Shown: positions 1-8,296, counted from the stretch's first letter. The stretch: DNA of 57,202 bases from an uncultured Blastocatellia bacterium (GCA_946480785.1 CAMLLD010000041.1:1-57202); one strand, 5' to 3'. Notes: generated by a model not told the origin, from the sequence alone. Translations and numbers: made by a program.

Positions 1-193
1 ATTGTCCATCTTTCAAATCGACTTCGGGAGACCCGGCTTCATAGTTTCTGGGCTAGAATTCTAGAACTCCTTCGGAGTTCAACCTCCAACACATGCGTTG
101 CTTCGGAGTTCAACCTCCAACACATGCGTTGCTTCGGAGACGCTTTCCTAAAAGAGATTTCCTGAACCTCGGCGATCATGTGAGCCGATGAGA
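1..193. other. Non-coding left edge with palindromes and a tandem repeat
   Basis: No credible gene is visible. Positions 53-64 form a perfect 12-bp palindrome (CTAGAATTCTAG). Positions 64-80 form a short hairpin (GAACTCC, loop TTC, GGAGTTC) that runs into the tandem repeat at 71-132. The stretch may be the end of a larger repetitive intergenic region cut by the window edge. Confidence 0.5.
71..132. repeat. 31-bp tandem direct repeat, two identical copies
   Basis: Copies lie at 71-101 and 102-132 and are identical. A third copy begins at 133 (TTCGGAG) and then diverges. Each unit carries GGAGTT, able to pair with AACTCC just upstream of the first unit. Function unknown; it may be a polymorphic minisatellite or a remnant of a dispersed element. 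Confidence 0.85.
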
Positions 194-382
194 TCAGTTT
201 GACTGTTCATGTTGTTGTTGCCTCCGCCACACCGATTCCGCTTTCGTTTGCTTTGCGGCACGCAGACTGATCTTGCGTGCCAATAATTCTTTCGCTGACA
301 GTCCACGCCGTCTTCGACTACGGCTACGGCCTTTCGTTTTGTAATGGCCTATGTTGATGTTGTTCTTGCTACTCAATTTCAT
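194..382 (-). CDS. Small highly basic protein, unknown
   Basis: A 62-residue reading frame, ATG start, with GAGAG a few bases upstream as a weak ribosome site. The product is extremely basic, with an RSRSRRRRG stretch at about residues 19-27 and many Lys, Arg and Gln after it, and no signal peptide or membrane segment. Such composition suits a nucleic-acid-binding peptide, but I recognise no family. It is divergent from the small gene at 522. A non-coding origin cannot be excluded because the frame is short and the surroundings are repetitive. Confidence 0.35.
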   Translation of the reverse strand: MKLSSKNNINIGHYKTKGRSRSRRRRGLSAKELLARKISLRAAKQTKAESVWRRQQQHEQSN

Positions 383-521
383 CTCGCTCTCAGACTAACC
401 GAGGGACAGAACCTGCGACAGCGTGAAAACTCTTGTAATCGACGCGTGATAACGCGGTTTCAAGGCCGGCTGAAACTCACCTACTCTTATGCCTATGGAA
501 GATGATTACGGAGGTAGGACG

Positions 522-710
522 ATGACTAATGAACTTGCACTAACAGAAGACATGAGAGTGGTAACAGAAAACATGAGAGCGGTAACAGAAGAGATGAGAG
601 CGGTCCAGAGGTGGGAGAATGAAGGTGGCCAGGTGGAAACTATGCGTGCTCGGAATGCGGAAGGGCGGTTTTCTGAGAAGAACCGCCCGTCAGCAGATAC
701 ACTTCGATGA
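522..710 (+). CDS. Small coiled-coil protein, unknown
   Basis: I start this 62-residue frame at the ATG at 522 because a good Shine-Dalgarno sequence (ACGGAGGTAGGACG) sits directly before it; an upstream ATG at 489 has none. Residues about 10-30 hold three near-identical heptads of the type MRAVTEE, encoded by three 21-bp DNA repeats, so a short coiled coil is likely. The remainder is charged and has no membrane segment. Its 3' end overlaps the oppositely oriented small membrane gene at 640-828, and a hairpin (663-688) lies in the overlap. I do not recognise the family. It borders the universal-stress block and could belong to that regulon, which is inference. Confidence 0.45.
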   Translation: MTNELALTEDMRVVTENMRAVTEEMRAVQRWENEGGQVETMRARNAEGRFSEKNRPSADTLR

Positions 711-828
711 TACTCAAGGTCAGCGCGATGATGAGCCACGCCATCATCAACGTACGTGACCACTCAACTTCCGAGCCGCCAGCCACAATAAGATTGCCAG
801 CGGCGATAAGATTCAATGCGAACGTCAT
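640..828 (-). CDS. Small single-pass or hairpin membrane protein, unknown
   Basis: A 62-residue frame on the minus strand, 31 bp downstream of the universal stress gene at 860-1747 and so probably co-transcribed with it. The start at 828 is supported by GGGAGGTG about 12 bases upstream. Residues 1-18 are moderately hydrophobic and residues about 27-48 (LMMAWLIIALTLSIIEVYLL) form a clear membrane helix; the C-terminus is polar. No family recognised. Association with a stress protein suggests a small envelope stress peptide, but that is only context. Confidence 0.55.
   Translation of the reverse strand: MTFALNLIAAGNLIVAGGSEVEWSRTLMMAWLIIALTLSIIEVYLLTGGSSQKTALPHSEHA
663..688. other. Strong hairpin inside a convergent gene overlap
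   Basis: Arms GGGCGGTT and AACCGCCC enclose a 10-base centre (TTCTGAGAAG) that can pair further. There is no T-run on either strand, so it is not a classical intrinsic terminator, but its position between two convergent small genes suggests a role in separating their transcripts. Confidence 0.5.
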
Positions 829-859
829 CTTTGCTTAATTCACCTCCCGATCGGTTTCG

Positions 860-1747
860 TCAGTTGCTCGATTTACGGACCACCTCGACCGAGCAATGTG
901 CTTTCGTAACCAGCGCGGTGGCCACACTGCTGAGTTGAAATCGTTCAAGCGCACTGCTGAACCGCCGTCCGCCGACGAAGATTGCGTCAGCATCCCACGC
1001 TTGCGCCTGCTCGATGAGCACGCGACGCGGATCACCTTTTTCCTCGACGACGGAAACGTTCAATCCGATTTCGTGAAACGCATTCTCCGCCCATGCAACC
1101 ATGTGCGCGGCCGCCACCGGCGCATCATCGTTATCAACCGTGATGATTCGCACTTCAGTTCCAGCCGGCCAAACCCGGCTGCCCACAGTGCGAACTGCAT
1201 GTTCGGCTTCAACTGATCCGTCCACACCAAGCACAAGCTTCGGCGGTGTAGTGTGGGCCTTGTAAGCGCTGCCCCGGGACACGCGAACGGAGCGATCCGA
1301 ATCCGTCACGACCTTCTTCGAAACGCTGCCCAGCACAAAGCGACTAACCGCGGAACGCCCGTGCGATCCGACAACAATCAGATCGGGTTTCCATTCATTC
1401 GCTTTGCTGATCAGCTCTTCAGCGGCGGCGCCAGCGAGCGCTTCCGCACGTATGGTCCAATGCGGGAAATAGGATCGCACCTGATCTCTGGCGCGACTCG
1501 CAAGGTCTTTCGCCTCTCTTAGCGCAAGCTCCGTTTGTCTCTGCGCGTACAGCAAGCCGGAAACCACTCTGCGCGACGTGAGCGCCTCCGCCGCTAACTC
1601 GTAGCCCGGTGTTGCCGGAACTAACATCACATCAGCAGCGGAGACGATCAGGGCTTCTGCCCCATCCGGTAACCCAGCGCGTTGCAAGTCGACCAACGCA
1701 GCATCCGCACTCTGTGAACCATCATGACCAATCAATATCTTCATCAT
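860..1747 (-). CDS. Universal stress protein, tandem UspA domains
   Basis: 295 residues made of two UspA domains (about 1-150 and 165-295). Domain 1 begins MKILIGHDGS and ends with the nucleotide-binding signature VVGSHGRSAVSRF...LGS, matching the G-x2-G-x9-G-S pattern of ATP-binding Usp proteins. Domain 2 (LVLGVDGS) has lost that glycine pattern (GGRRFSSALERF), so it may not bind nucleotide. ATG start with GGAGGGAAG upstream. It is transcribed divergently from the histidine kinase at 1895, and a 13-bp motif at 1808-1820, shared with the promoter region of a second Usp operon, lies between them. Probable cytoplasmic stress-survival protein under the adjacent two-component system; the regulatory link is inferred. 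Confidence 0.93.
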   Translation of the reverse strand: MMKILIGHDGSQSADAALVDLQRAGLPDGAEALIVSAADVMLVPATPGYELAAEALTSRRVVSGLLYAQRQTELALREAKDLASRARDQVRSYFPHWTIRAEALAGAAAEELISKANEWKPDLIVVGSHGRSAVSRFVLGSVSKKVVTDSDRSVRVSRGSAYKAHTTPPKLVLGVDGSVEAEHAVRTVGSRVWPAGTEVRIITVDNDDAPVAAAHMVAWAENAFHEIGLNVSVVEEKGDPRRVLIEQAQAWDADAIFVGGRRFSSALERFQLSSVATALVTKAHCSVEVVRKSSN

Positions 1748-1807
1748 TTTTACTTCCCTCCGTTCAATTGAAGAGTAATGGTCACACGGGTTCAGCGATA
1801 GCGTGTT

Positions 1808-1820
1808 TTCACGTGTGAAT
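1808..1820. promoter_or_regulatory. Candidate operator TTCACGTGTGAAT
   Basis: This imperfect palindrome sits between the divergent Usp gene and the histidine kinase gene. A 12-of-13 match lies at 4385-4397, upstream of the next operon of the same block. A shared site for the local LuxR-type regulator is a reasonable inference; no binding data are implied. Confidence 0.45.
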
Positions 1821-1894
1821 CGCAGGAGTTATCTCGTCCGCATGCTGCAAGCGGTTTGCTATACTTCGCCAAAACGCGTTATTTAGAGGCCTAA

Positions 1895-3733
1895 ATGAGC
1901 ATTCGTGGGCGACTACTGACGCTGGCAATTGGCGGTGTTCTGCCGCTGCTGATAGCCGGCCTCATAGTTCTATGGGTAGTTTGGGGCGAGAAACGTCACC
2001 AGCTCAACGACTCTTTGGAGCAGCAATCGGAGTTGGTCGCGGTGGTCTTCGACCACTGGCTCGATGGTCAGTATCAACCGCTCAGAACCATAGCGTCATA
2101 TTCTTCCGACCACCTGAAGGACCAGGCGAACTTAAAGGCTAATTTGCAGGCCGCCATGATCCCGCGCCGCCCGTGGATCGATATTCGTGTTTTGGATTCA
2201 ACGGGAAAGGTCATTGCCGTGGAACCCGCGAGCGCTAGCGATCTTCCCGCGGCCGTCAGTGAAAAACTCCTCAACGAAGCGAAACGTGGCGCGGCCGATT
2301 TAGAAACCGATTGGACCAGGGGAGAAGGACATTACCTGCTTGCGATCTCTGTCCCGCTGGAGGGCGGCGGTGCGGTGATCGCACGTATGGAGGGAGCGGC
2401 GTTACAAGATGCACTTCAGGGGATCACTTTGCCCGAGCGCGCAGTTGTTACCTTACTCGATCAGAATCATCGCATCGTCTATCGCAGTGAAACCGCGGAA
2501 TCCGCTTTGGGTCTGGATCTCAGTGGTACAGATCAACTCGCCGCGCTAAACGATCGCAATACCGCGGTCGTGGTTACGAGAAGTTCGGTGGACCACGTGG
2601 AGCGCGTGTATGGTCTCGGCCGTGTGGGCGCCACGGGCTACGTGGTTATGGTTGGTGTCCACAGCGCGGTTCTTTACGCGTCCGCCTGGCGCCAACTGAT
2701 GGGTTATGCCGTCGTCGGCTTGCTGGTTGTTTTTGCCGCGATTACAGCCGCACTGCTGATTGCCAGAAGTATCGCGAGGCCTGTTCGTCTACTCGGTTTT
2801 GCGGCTGAGGAGTTTGGCAGCGGAAACTTCTCTGCGCGGGCGCCGGCTGAAGGACGCGATGAGATCTCGCGCCTCGGCAAGAACTTCAATGCGATGGCCG
2901 AGCGTCTGCAGAAAAGGCAGGAGAGGTTCAACGAACTCGATCGCTTGAAATCAGAGTTTGTCTCGACCGTCTCACACGAGCTCCGTACTCCTTTGACAAC
3001 GATCAAAGCCTTGACGCGTCTTTTGCAGCGCGACGGCGTCGATGAAACGAAAAGACGTGAGTATCTGGAAACGATCTCGGTAGAGTGCGATCGCCAAATC
3101 GATCTGGTGTTGAATCTACTGGATCTTTCGCGCATCGAAGGCGGTGTGCTGCGCGTCACGCATGAACGAGTCGACGTGCGAGAAGTGATTTCATCCGTAG
3201 TCAAAGCGGAAACACGAGCGGCGGAGAAGAGAAGCCACGATCTTTCGCGCGAGGACAACCTTGAAGTGCCGCCAATCTGTGCTGATCCCAAAGAGCTGCG
3301 TCGTGTGTTATCGAACATAGTCGAGAATGCGATCAAGTACACGCCAGATGGCGGACACATTGTTTTGTCTGCGCTGCAACAGGATGATCAGGTAGCCATA
3401 AGCGTGACCGACAACGGCCGTGGTATACCACCGGAAGACATGCCGATTCTCTTCGACAAGTTTCATCGGGGGCGTCCGGCGCGCCACTCGGAAGCAATGC
3501 GTAAGGCCACTACTGATGCTGAGCTTTTAGAGGACGCCGATGTTTCCGGCGTCGGCCTCGGCTTATATTTAGCGCGCAATGTGATGGAGCAGATGGGCGG
3601 GCGCATCACGGTAGAGAGCGAGATTGGGCGAGGCAGCACGTTCAAATTGCACTTACCGGTATGGCGTGACGGTGCATGTAAAAAACTCGATGCCGAGGAG
3701 GGCAGCAATGGCGAAACAGTTGTTGGTCGTTGA
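1895..3733 (+). CDS. Membrane sensor histidine kinase
   Basis: 612 residues. An N-terminal membrane helix (about 10-32) and a second at about 265-290 enclose a roughly 230-residue extracytoplasmic sensor region of the Cache/PAS-like type. A HAMP linker follows (about 290-340), then a HisKA domain with the phosphoacceptor in VSHELRTPL (His361), then an HATPase domain with NIVENAIKYTPDG (N box), DNGRGIP (G1) and GVGLGLYLARN (G2). The reading frame overlaps the response regulator by 26 bp, implying translational coupling, so these form a cognate pair. Flanking universal stress genes suggest it senses an energy or redox stress; the ligand is unknown. The upstream ribosome site (AGAGGCCTAA) is weak. 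Confidence 0.95.
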   Translation: MSIRGRLLTLAIGGVLPLLIAGLIVLWVVWGEKRHQLNDSLEQQSELVAVVFDHWLDGQYQPLRTIASYSSDHLKDQANLKANLQAAMIPRRPWIDIRVLDSTGKVIAVEPASASDLPAAVSEKLLNEAKRGAADLETDWTRGEGHYLLAISVPLEGGGAVIARMEGAALQDALQGITLPERAVVTLLDQNHRIVYRSETAESALGLDLSGTDQLAALNDRNTAVVVTRSSVDHVERVYGLGRVGATGYVVMVGVHSAVLYASAWRQLMGYAVVGLLVVFAAITAALLIARSIARPVRLLGFAAEEFGSGNFSARAPAEGRDEISRLGKNFNAMAERLQKRQERFNELDRLKSEFVSTVSHELRTPLTTIKALTRLLQRDGVDETKRREYLETISVECDRQIDLVLNLLDLSRIEGGVLRVTHERVDVREVISSVVKAETRAAEKRSHDLSREDNLEVPPICADPKELRRVLSNIVENAIKYTPDGGHIVLSALQQDDQVAISVTDNGRGIPPEDMPILFDKFHRGRPARHSEAMRKATTDAELLEDADVSGVGLGLYLARNVMEQMGGRITVESEIGRGSTFKLHLPVWRDGACKKLDAEEGSNGETVVGR

Positions 3734-4346
3734 CGATGATCCGAGCCTGTTGCTTGCCGTATCGGAAACGCTGCGCGCGGAAGGTTATGAGGTGGAGACG
3801 GCTCGTCGCGGAAGTGAAGCGCTGATCCGTGTGGCGGAATCTTTACCGGATCTGATCATCAGCGACATTCGCATGCCGGGGATGGATGGTTATGCGCTGG
3901 TGCGTAATCTGCGCGCGTCGCCGCGAACACGTCTGGTGCCAATCATCTTCCTCACCGCCAAAGATGAAACTGCCGATCGCATAGCCGGGTTTCGAACCGG
4001 TGTCGACGCCTACGTTACAAAACCTTTCGAACCCGAAGAGTTAATCGCTGTGGTGAAGAGTATTCTCGATCGCGTGCAGCGTACTCATTCCGATCTGGCG
4101 CGGATGTTTGGCGATCAACAGCAAGCCGCTGAGGCGGAGCTTGTACGCGACGAAGATCTAACAGACGCAGAATGGCGCGTCGCTGAGGCAGTGGCCCGCG
4201 GACTCTCGAACAAGGAGATCGCGGCGGAGCTGAAGCTGAGTTTGAGAACGATAGAAGGTCATATCAGCCGCATTCTCGACAAAAAGAATTTGAGTAACCG
4301 CGTCGAGCTGGCGCTGCACGTCCGCGAACGACGCCAGTCAGACTAA
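3708..4346 (+). CDS. Response regulator, REC plus LuxR-type HTH
   Basis: I place the start at the ATG at 3708 (MAKQLLVVDDDPS) because GAGGAGGGCAGCA precedes it and the receiver domain begins there; the open frame extends further upstream without a ribosome site. 212 residues: receiver domain 1-120 with acidic pair D9/D10, phosphoacceptor D53 (ISDIRMPGMDG), T83 and K105; LuxR/FixJ-type helix-turn-helix about 148-208 (LTDAEWRVAEAVARGLSNKEIA, then LSLRTIEGHISRIL). It overlaps the kinase gene and should act as its partner. Candidate targets are the two universal-stress operons carrying the motif at 1808 and 4385. Confidence 0.95.
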   Translation: MAKQLLVVDDDPSLLLAVSETLRAEGYEVETARRGSEALIRVAESLPDLIISDIRMPGMDGYALVRNLRASPRTRLVPIIFLTAKDETADRIAGFRTGVDAYVTKPFEPEELIAVVKSILDRVQRTHSDLARMFGDQQQAAEAELVRDEDLTDAEWRVAEAVARGLSNKEIAAELKLSLRTIEGHISRILDKKNLSNRVELALHVRERRQSD

Positions 4347-4384
4347 CCACATAACAATCCCGCTCCGTTATTCCCGCCTTTCTC

Positions 4385-4397
4385 TTCACGTGTAAAT
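4385..4397. promoter_or_regulatory. Candidate operator TTCACGTGTAAAT
   Basis: Differs at one position from the motif at 1808-1820. It lies 82 bp before the start of the next operon (4479), a fitting distance for an activator site. Inferred to be a second site for the local response regulator. Confidence 0.45.
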
Positions 4398-4478
4398 ACG
4401 GCTGACGCTCAGGTGTTAACACGCTATTTCCAAGCGGCGTTTCCCTCTAATTTATGACTCGTGAGGAGGAACGTACTA

Positions 4479-5003
4479 ATGATTGCTTATCGTGGTCCAA
4501 CATTGATCGCAGAGCCCGATCTGCGTTGGCCGATTCTGATCCTGGCGGCAGCGATCACTGCGCTGCTCGCGATATCAACAGCCGGTTTGTACTACCTGGC
4601 GGCGCCACAGACGGGTGCCAGTTATTACACGGAGCCGCGGCTCGAAGGAGCGTTGCAGGCAGGACAACCGGAGTTTGAAGAATTTCGCCGGCACATCGCC
4701 ATCGATCAGTTAGTCGGCACCGAGAAAGTGCACCCATTCAATGACCTCGCTGTCGCGCTGACGGCAACGGTACGAAATAACACCGGCCGAAGCATAAGTG
4801 GAATGGAACTGCGCGGTGCGATTCTGGACCGCAACAACGAGAGCGTGCGGGAAAGAACAGTAGTCGTGATTCCGCAGCGACAAACGATCCTCGAGTCGGG
4901 TGAGGCCATCAACACGCGCATTCTGCTCGACGGCATCGATAGAGACGCGGATCGAGCGCGTTTAGTTCTGGAAGTTACGGCCATTCGCTTCGTTGAGTCG
5001 TGA
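4479..5003 (+). CDS. Membrane-anchored protein, DUF2393/FxLYD-like
   Basis: 174 residues. The start at 4479 (MIAYRGPTL) is favoured over a GTG at 4461 because GTGAGGAGGAACG sits at the right distance upstream. One membrane helix (about 16-42) is followed by a periplasmic domain: helical linker, then a beta-rich part with TATVRNNTGRSISGMELRG and VVVIPQRQTILESGEAIN, the pattern of FxLYD/DUF2393-type immunoglobulin-like domains. It begins the operon that continues with the universal stress protein at 5031, 27 bp away. The role is unknown; the domain assignment rests on pattern only. Confidence 0.8.
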   Translation: MIAYRGPTLIAEPDLRWPILILAAAITALLAISTAGLYYLAAPQTGASYYTEPRLEGALQAGQPEFEEFRRHIAIDQLVGTEKVHPFNDLAVALTATVRNNTGRSISGMELRGAILDRNNESVRERTVVVIPQRQTILESGEAINTRILLDGIDRDADRARLVLEVTAIRFVES

Positions 5004-5030
5004 TGGTCTTGAGAAAGGCAGGAGGGAAAG

Positions 5031-5963
5031 ATGAAAGTTTTAGTTGCGGTAGATTCGATTACTACCTTGGATATTCTGCTTGATGAGATCAGTGCGCGTT
5101 CGTGGCCTGCGGGAACCGAAGCGCAAGTGCTTTCGGTCGTTGAGGACGGTGACGTCCCTTTGCAGACCTGGCGCGACGAAGGCTACGGAGTTTCCGGAAT
5201 ACGGCGCGAGATGGCCAGACGAGGCGAACAAGTTTCTCTTTTGGCGGTCGAACGACTGAAGAGAATCGGGATTGCGGCGCGAGTGGTAATCATGCGCGGA
5301 GATCCCGCGTTCTTGATTCCGTTCGCGGCGCGAAAATGGCCGGCGGATTTGATCCTGATGCGCGCGCACAATCGCACGGACTTGCGCCGACGATTGCTGG
5401 GGAGTGTAGCGAAGTCGGTGATCAAGAGTGCGCCTTGTTCCGTCGAACTTGTTCGCGCTCGTAATAAAGCGAACGTCGGGGCGCGCGGCTTCAAAGTGTT
5501 ACTCGCTACTGACGGCTCCGTTCCCTCGGTAGCCGCATCGCAGGCAATCGCCGAAGCCAATTGGCCCGAGGATACTGAGGTTAGAGTGGTGAGTGTGGTA
5601 AATCCGATGACCTACTCGCTCGAGGAGCTTGGTCTGACTGGCGGCACAGGCACGGACCACGCGCATCGGGCAATCGGAAATGCCGTTCAAGCACTGGCTG
5701 GTACGGCTGTGAAAATTTCAGCGGAAGTGATCGCCGGTAGCGCCGCGCGTCAAATCGTTGCGCGTGCCAGGGAGTGGGAAGCTGATCTGATCGTTCTCGG
5801 AACCAACGAACGGCGCGGTTTAAGTCGATGGCTCTTCGGCAGTACGTCTGCGGCCGTCGCGAAACGTGCGGACTGTTCGGTCAGAGTTATTCGTGGTAAG
5901 GACGTCGCACCGTCCAGCAGTGTAGCGAGTGCTAACGGATGGCCAGCGACAAAAGCCGCGTAA
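5031..5963 (+). CDS. Universal stress protein, tandem UspA domains
   Basis: 310 residues with two UspA domains (about 1-142 and 153-295) and a short low-complexity tail. Start supported by GGCAGGAGGGAAAG. Domain 1 (MKVLVAVDS) has a degenerate nucleotide loop (MRAHNRTDLRRRLLGS); domain 2 (KVLLATDGS) has LGTNERRGLSRWLFGS, closer to the ATP-binding form. It is not a recent duplicate of the Usp at 860-1747: the two differ along their length. It probably shares an operon with the membrane protein at 4479 and the Rnk-like gene at 5998. Confidence 0.93.
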   Translation: MKVLVAVDSITTLDILLDEISARSWPAGTEAQVLSVVEDGDVPLQTWRDEGYGVSGIRREMARRGEQVSLLAVERLKRIGIAARVVIMRGDPAFLIPFAARKWPADLILMRAHNRTDLRRRLLGSVAKSVIKSAPCSVELVRARNKANVGARGFKVLLATDGSVPSVAASQAIAEANWPEDTEVRVVSVVNPMTYSLEELGLTGGTGTDHAHRAIGNAVQALAGTAVKISAEVIAGSAARQIVARAREWEADLIVLGTNERRGLSRWLFGSTSAAVAKRADCSVRVIRGKDVAPSSSVASANGWPATKAA

Positions 5964-5997
5964 CGTCATTCACAGAAATATTTTTGGAGTTAATGAA

Positions 5998-6429
5998 ATG
6001 AAACGCAGATCGAAAAAGACAACGACTATCTACATAACAGAACTCGACTATAACCGTCTTAGCGGCTTGATCGATCGTACTCGTGAGCGCAATGCCACTG
6101 ATCGAGAATACTTGAACAAGTTAGAAGCCGAGCTCGAACGCGCAGAGATCGTCGAGCCGAAAGCTATTCCTTCGGACGTGATTACAATGCGCTCGAAGGT
6201 ACGCTTGAAAGACTTAGTGAGCGGAGAAAGCGCGACCTATTCACTGGTGTTTCCTACGGAAGCAAATTTTGCCGACGGGAAGATCTCTGTGCTGGCGCCG
6301 ATTGGCACGGCGATCCTCGGTTACAGAAGCGGCGACACCATTGAGTGGCCGGTGCCGTCAGGCGTGCGCAGGCTCAAAGTCGAAGAGATCCTTTACCAGC
6401 CCGAAGCAGCAGGCGATCAGGACTTGTAA
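5998..6429 (+). CDS. rnk: Rnk-like nucleoside diphosphate kinase regulator, GreA/GreB C-domain
   Basis: 143 residues, start at the ATG at 5998 with TTTGGAG upstream. The N-terminal part (IYITELDYNRLSGLI) and the PSDVITMRSKV junction match Rnk proteins, and the C-terminal 80 residues form a GreA/GreB-type FKBP-like domain (APIGTAILGYRSGDTIEWPV, ending with a VEEI strand). Rnk proteins bind RNA polymerase and act on nucleotide metabolism and stress in other bacteria. It follows the universal stress gene by 34 bp, so co-expression in the stress block is likely. Family assignment is firm; physiology is inferred. Confidence 0.88.
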   Translation: MKRRSKKTTTIYITELDYNRLSGLIDRTRERNATDREYLNKLEAELERAEIVEPKAIPSDVITMRSKVRLKDLVSGESATYSLVFPTEANFADGKISVLAPIGTAILGYRSGDTIEWPVPSGVRRLKVEEILYQPEAAGDQDL

Positions 6430-6492
6430 CTACTCCAGCACCGCTCGTTACCATAGAGTATTTGATTTCTGACGTTGCGCCTGGTCCACGTC

Positions 6493-6846
6493 TCACCTAC
6501 GCGCGACGGGCGGTGCCGCAATCTCATTAATCAGCACCTTGCCGTGATCGACCGTGACCGCATCGGCCTGTTTGAGTAAACCATAGGAACTACCGTTGAC
6601 GATCAACTCATCGTTGCGGATCAGGACGTCAGCATCGCGGCAGGGCATGAAACGGTAGGACTGTTCGCTCGGGCCTCCGACCTTCTCCGGCGGAGGGAAA
6701 CTCGTGCGGTAACAATCGGTGACGACCACGTTATGGCTGCCGACTTTCGCCTCGACACGCCCGAGCAGGAGGTTATTCGACCGGCTGCAAGCCGAGCACG
6801 CCATAATCAATCCGCAGATCACCAAACCCGTTTCCTTACGCCACAT
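6493..6846 (-). CDS. Small putative lipoprotein
   Basis: 117 residues. The N-terminus (MWRKETGLVICGLIMAC) is a short basic stretch, a hydrophobic core and Cys17 in a lipobox-like IMAC context, so a lipid-anchored periplasmic protein is likely. The mature part is a small beta-rich domain (VGSHNVVVTDCYRTSFPPP, then VNGSSYGLLKQADAV and GKVLINE). Start supported by TTTGGAGGAGCGCG. Convergent with the stress block; family unknown, although similar small lipoproteins are common in this phylum. Confidence 0.75.
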   Translation of the reverse strand: MWRKETGLVICGLIMACSACSRSNNLLLGRVEAKVGSHNVVVTDCYRTSFPPPEKVGGPSEQSYRFMPCRDADVLIRNDELIVNGSSYGLLKQADAVTVDHGKVLINEIAAPPVARR

Positions 6847-6882
6847 CGCGCTCCTCCAAACTCATCGGCGTTCAGAGTAAAG

Positions 6883-6920
6883 AACCACTACCGCCGAAGT
6901 AAATAACCACTACCGCCGAA
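6883..6920. repeat. Two 16-bp direct repeats at 22-bp spacing
   Basis: AACCACTACCGCCGAA occurs at 6883-6898 and 6905-6920. Centre-to-centre distance is two helical turns, upstream of both the minus-strand lipoprotein and the SIR2-like gene. It may be an iterated activator or repressor site. Confidence 0.6.
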
Positions 6921-7022
6921 ATCAATCAATAACAAATCGATCGTTTACGCATCTTTACAAACTGAGCGCCTGAGCACAATATAAATTGAGATCTTATATC
7001 TCGAAGCCGGGGAGCCTCATCG

Positions 7023-7265
7023 ATGCGGCGAGAACTTGCCGATGTACTTGAGACCGTCAAACGTGCGAAGGATCGCGATAAGGCGTGTACGCTGTTGATT
7101 GGCGCCGGGTGTTCAGTTAAAGCCGGAATACCCACAGCTAATCAATTCATCGAGATCATCGGGAAAGAATACCCACGAGCTTACGCGCGAGCAGCTAAGA
7201 AAACCTACCCTCATGTCATGGCCGAACTGTCCGTCGCGGAACGCCATGATTTGATCAGCGAGTAG
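7023..7265 (+). pseudogene. SIR2-like protein, N-terminal fragment
   Basis: 80 codons encoding the start of a SIR2_2-type Rossmann domain, with the NAD-binding glycine-rich loop LLIGAGCSVKAGIPTA at about 23-38. It ends with LISE and a TAG stop just where intact relatives continue into the helix before the TTNFD motif. The next frame resumes at NFDPLVMRACAL, so roughly 25-30 residues are missing together with a frame change. The simplest reading is a small deletion that inactivated one gene of about 450 codons. The TAG overlaps a GTG (TAGTG), so a coupled two-part protein is a less likely alternative. Start: ATG at 7023 with CGGGGAGCC upstream. Confidence 0.7.
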
Positions 7266-8296
7266 TGAATTTCGATCCGCTCGTAATGCGCGCCTGTGCG
7301 CTTGTTGGTGTGTTCCCGGCTGTTTACGACTTCGCTGCTTCACAGCACTTCAAGCCGGATTTCATAGCCCGGCAGTCGGTTTTCTACTTGCACGGTCAAC
7401 ACACAGGATTTGTAGTGCTGAATACGGAATCCGAAGTCGAGCGATTATCGCAACATCTCGGACCTGTATTTACGGATTCAGTCCAGGGTCGCGTCTGGAT
7501 TGTGGCGGGTTATAGTGGAGAGAACGATCCGGTATTTGACCACCTCGCCAAAATCGAGCGGTACGACAACGGTCTTTATTGGATTTGTTACAAAGACGAT
7601 CCACCTCAGCAGCACGTGAAGGATCGATTGCTGGTTGAGGGCAAGGACTGTTATTGCATACAGGACTATGATGCAGACGACTTCTTTGTTGGATTAGCTC
7701 AGGGCCTTGGCTGTTTCCCGCCAGCTTTTGTCCAGACGCCATTCACGCATCTTGAAAACCTATTAGAACCAGTACTGCCTTATTCGCTCCGTGGAAATGA
7801 GTCCAGTTTGGAAGCCATCCCCAAAAAGCTGCTTAGAGACGCTATTGAGAAAATAGAAAAGCCGGCAGCATTAGCGTTACGTGCCCGTGATCTCCTTTTT
7901 ACCGGAGACTTTAATGCGGTGATCGCGATGGAGCCCGATTTGGCGAAAATGTGGACACCGGAACTAGCCGACCTGATCGCATGGGCACACGTTTTAGTGG
8001 GGAATGAATACATCACTAAAGCACAGAGCAAGCGTGGAGAAGAAGCGGATCGACTGTGGGCGTTGGCTGAAGAGAAGTATGAAGCGGCGCTAAAAATCGA
8101 ACCGGATATGCACGAGGCGCTATACAACTGGGGCCTTGCTTTGCAATCACAAACCAAGACAAAGCGTGGAAAGAAGGCCACTCAGCTTCTTCAACTTGCG
8201 AAGGAGAAGATCTCTGCAGCGCGAGCCTTAGCTCCAGAACTATATCCCGCCGACGAAGAGCTCGAAACTCAACCAGGCAATGACTCAGAAGAGTGA
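7265..8296 (+). pseudogene. SIR2-like protein, C-terminal fragment with TPR-like tail
   Basis: 343 codons from the GTG at 7265. The first part carries the rest of the SIR2_2 domain: NFDPLVMR (catalytic Asn region), FYLHGQHTGF (the catalytic His of sirtuin-like NAD hydrolases) and VAGYSGENDPVF. From about residue 180 the protein is helical, with TPR-like pairs such as AEEKYEAALKIEPDMHEALYNWGLAL. SIR2-TPR proteins are found among bacterial NAD-depleting defence effectors, though many have no known role. Missing the segment between the glycine loop and NFD, it should not fold as a normal enzyme on its own. A VapBC locus follows at once, so this is a small accessory patch. Confidence 0.7.

Noticed and set aside
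506..763. 85-codon minus-strand frame
   Set aside because: Antisense to the coiled-coil gene and overlapping the better-supported membrane peptide; composition of a shadow frame.
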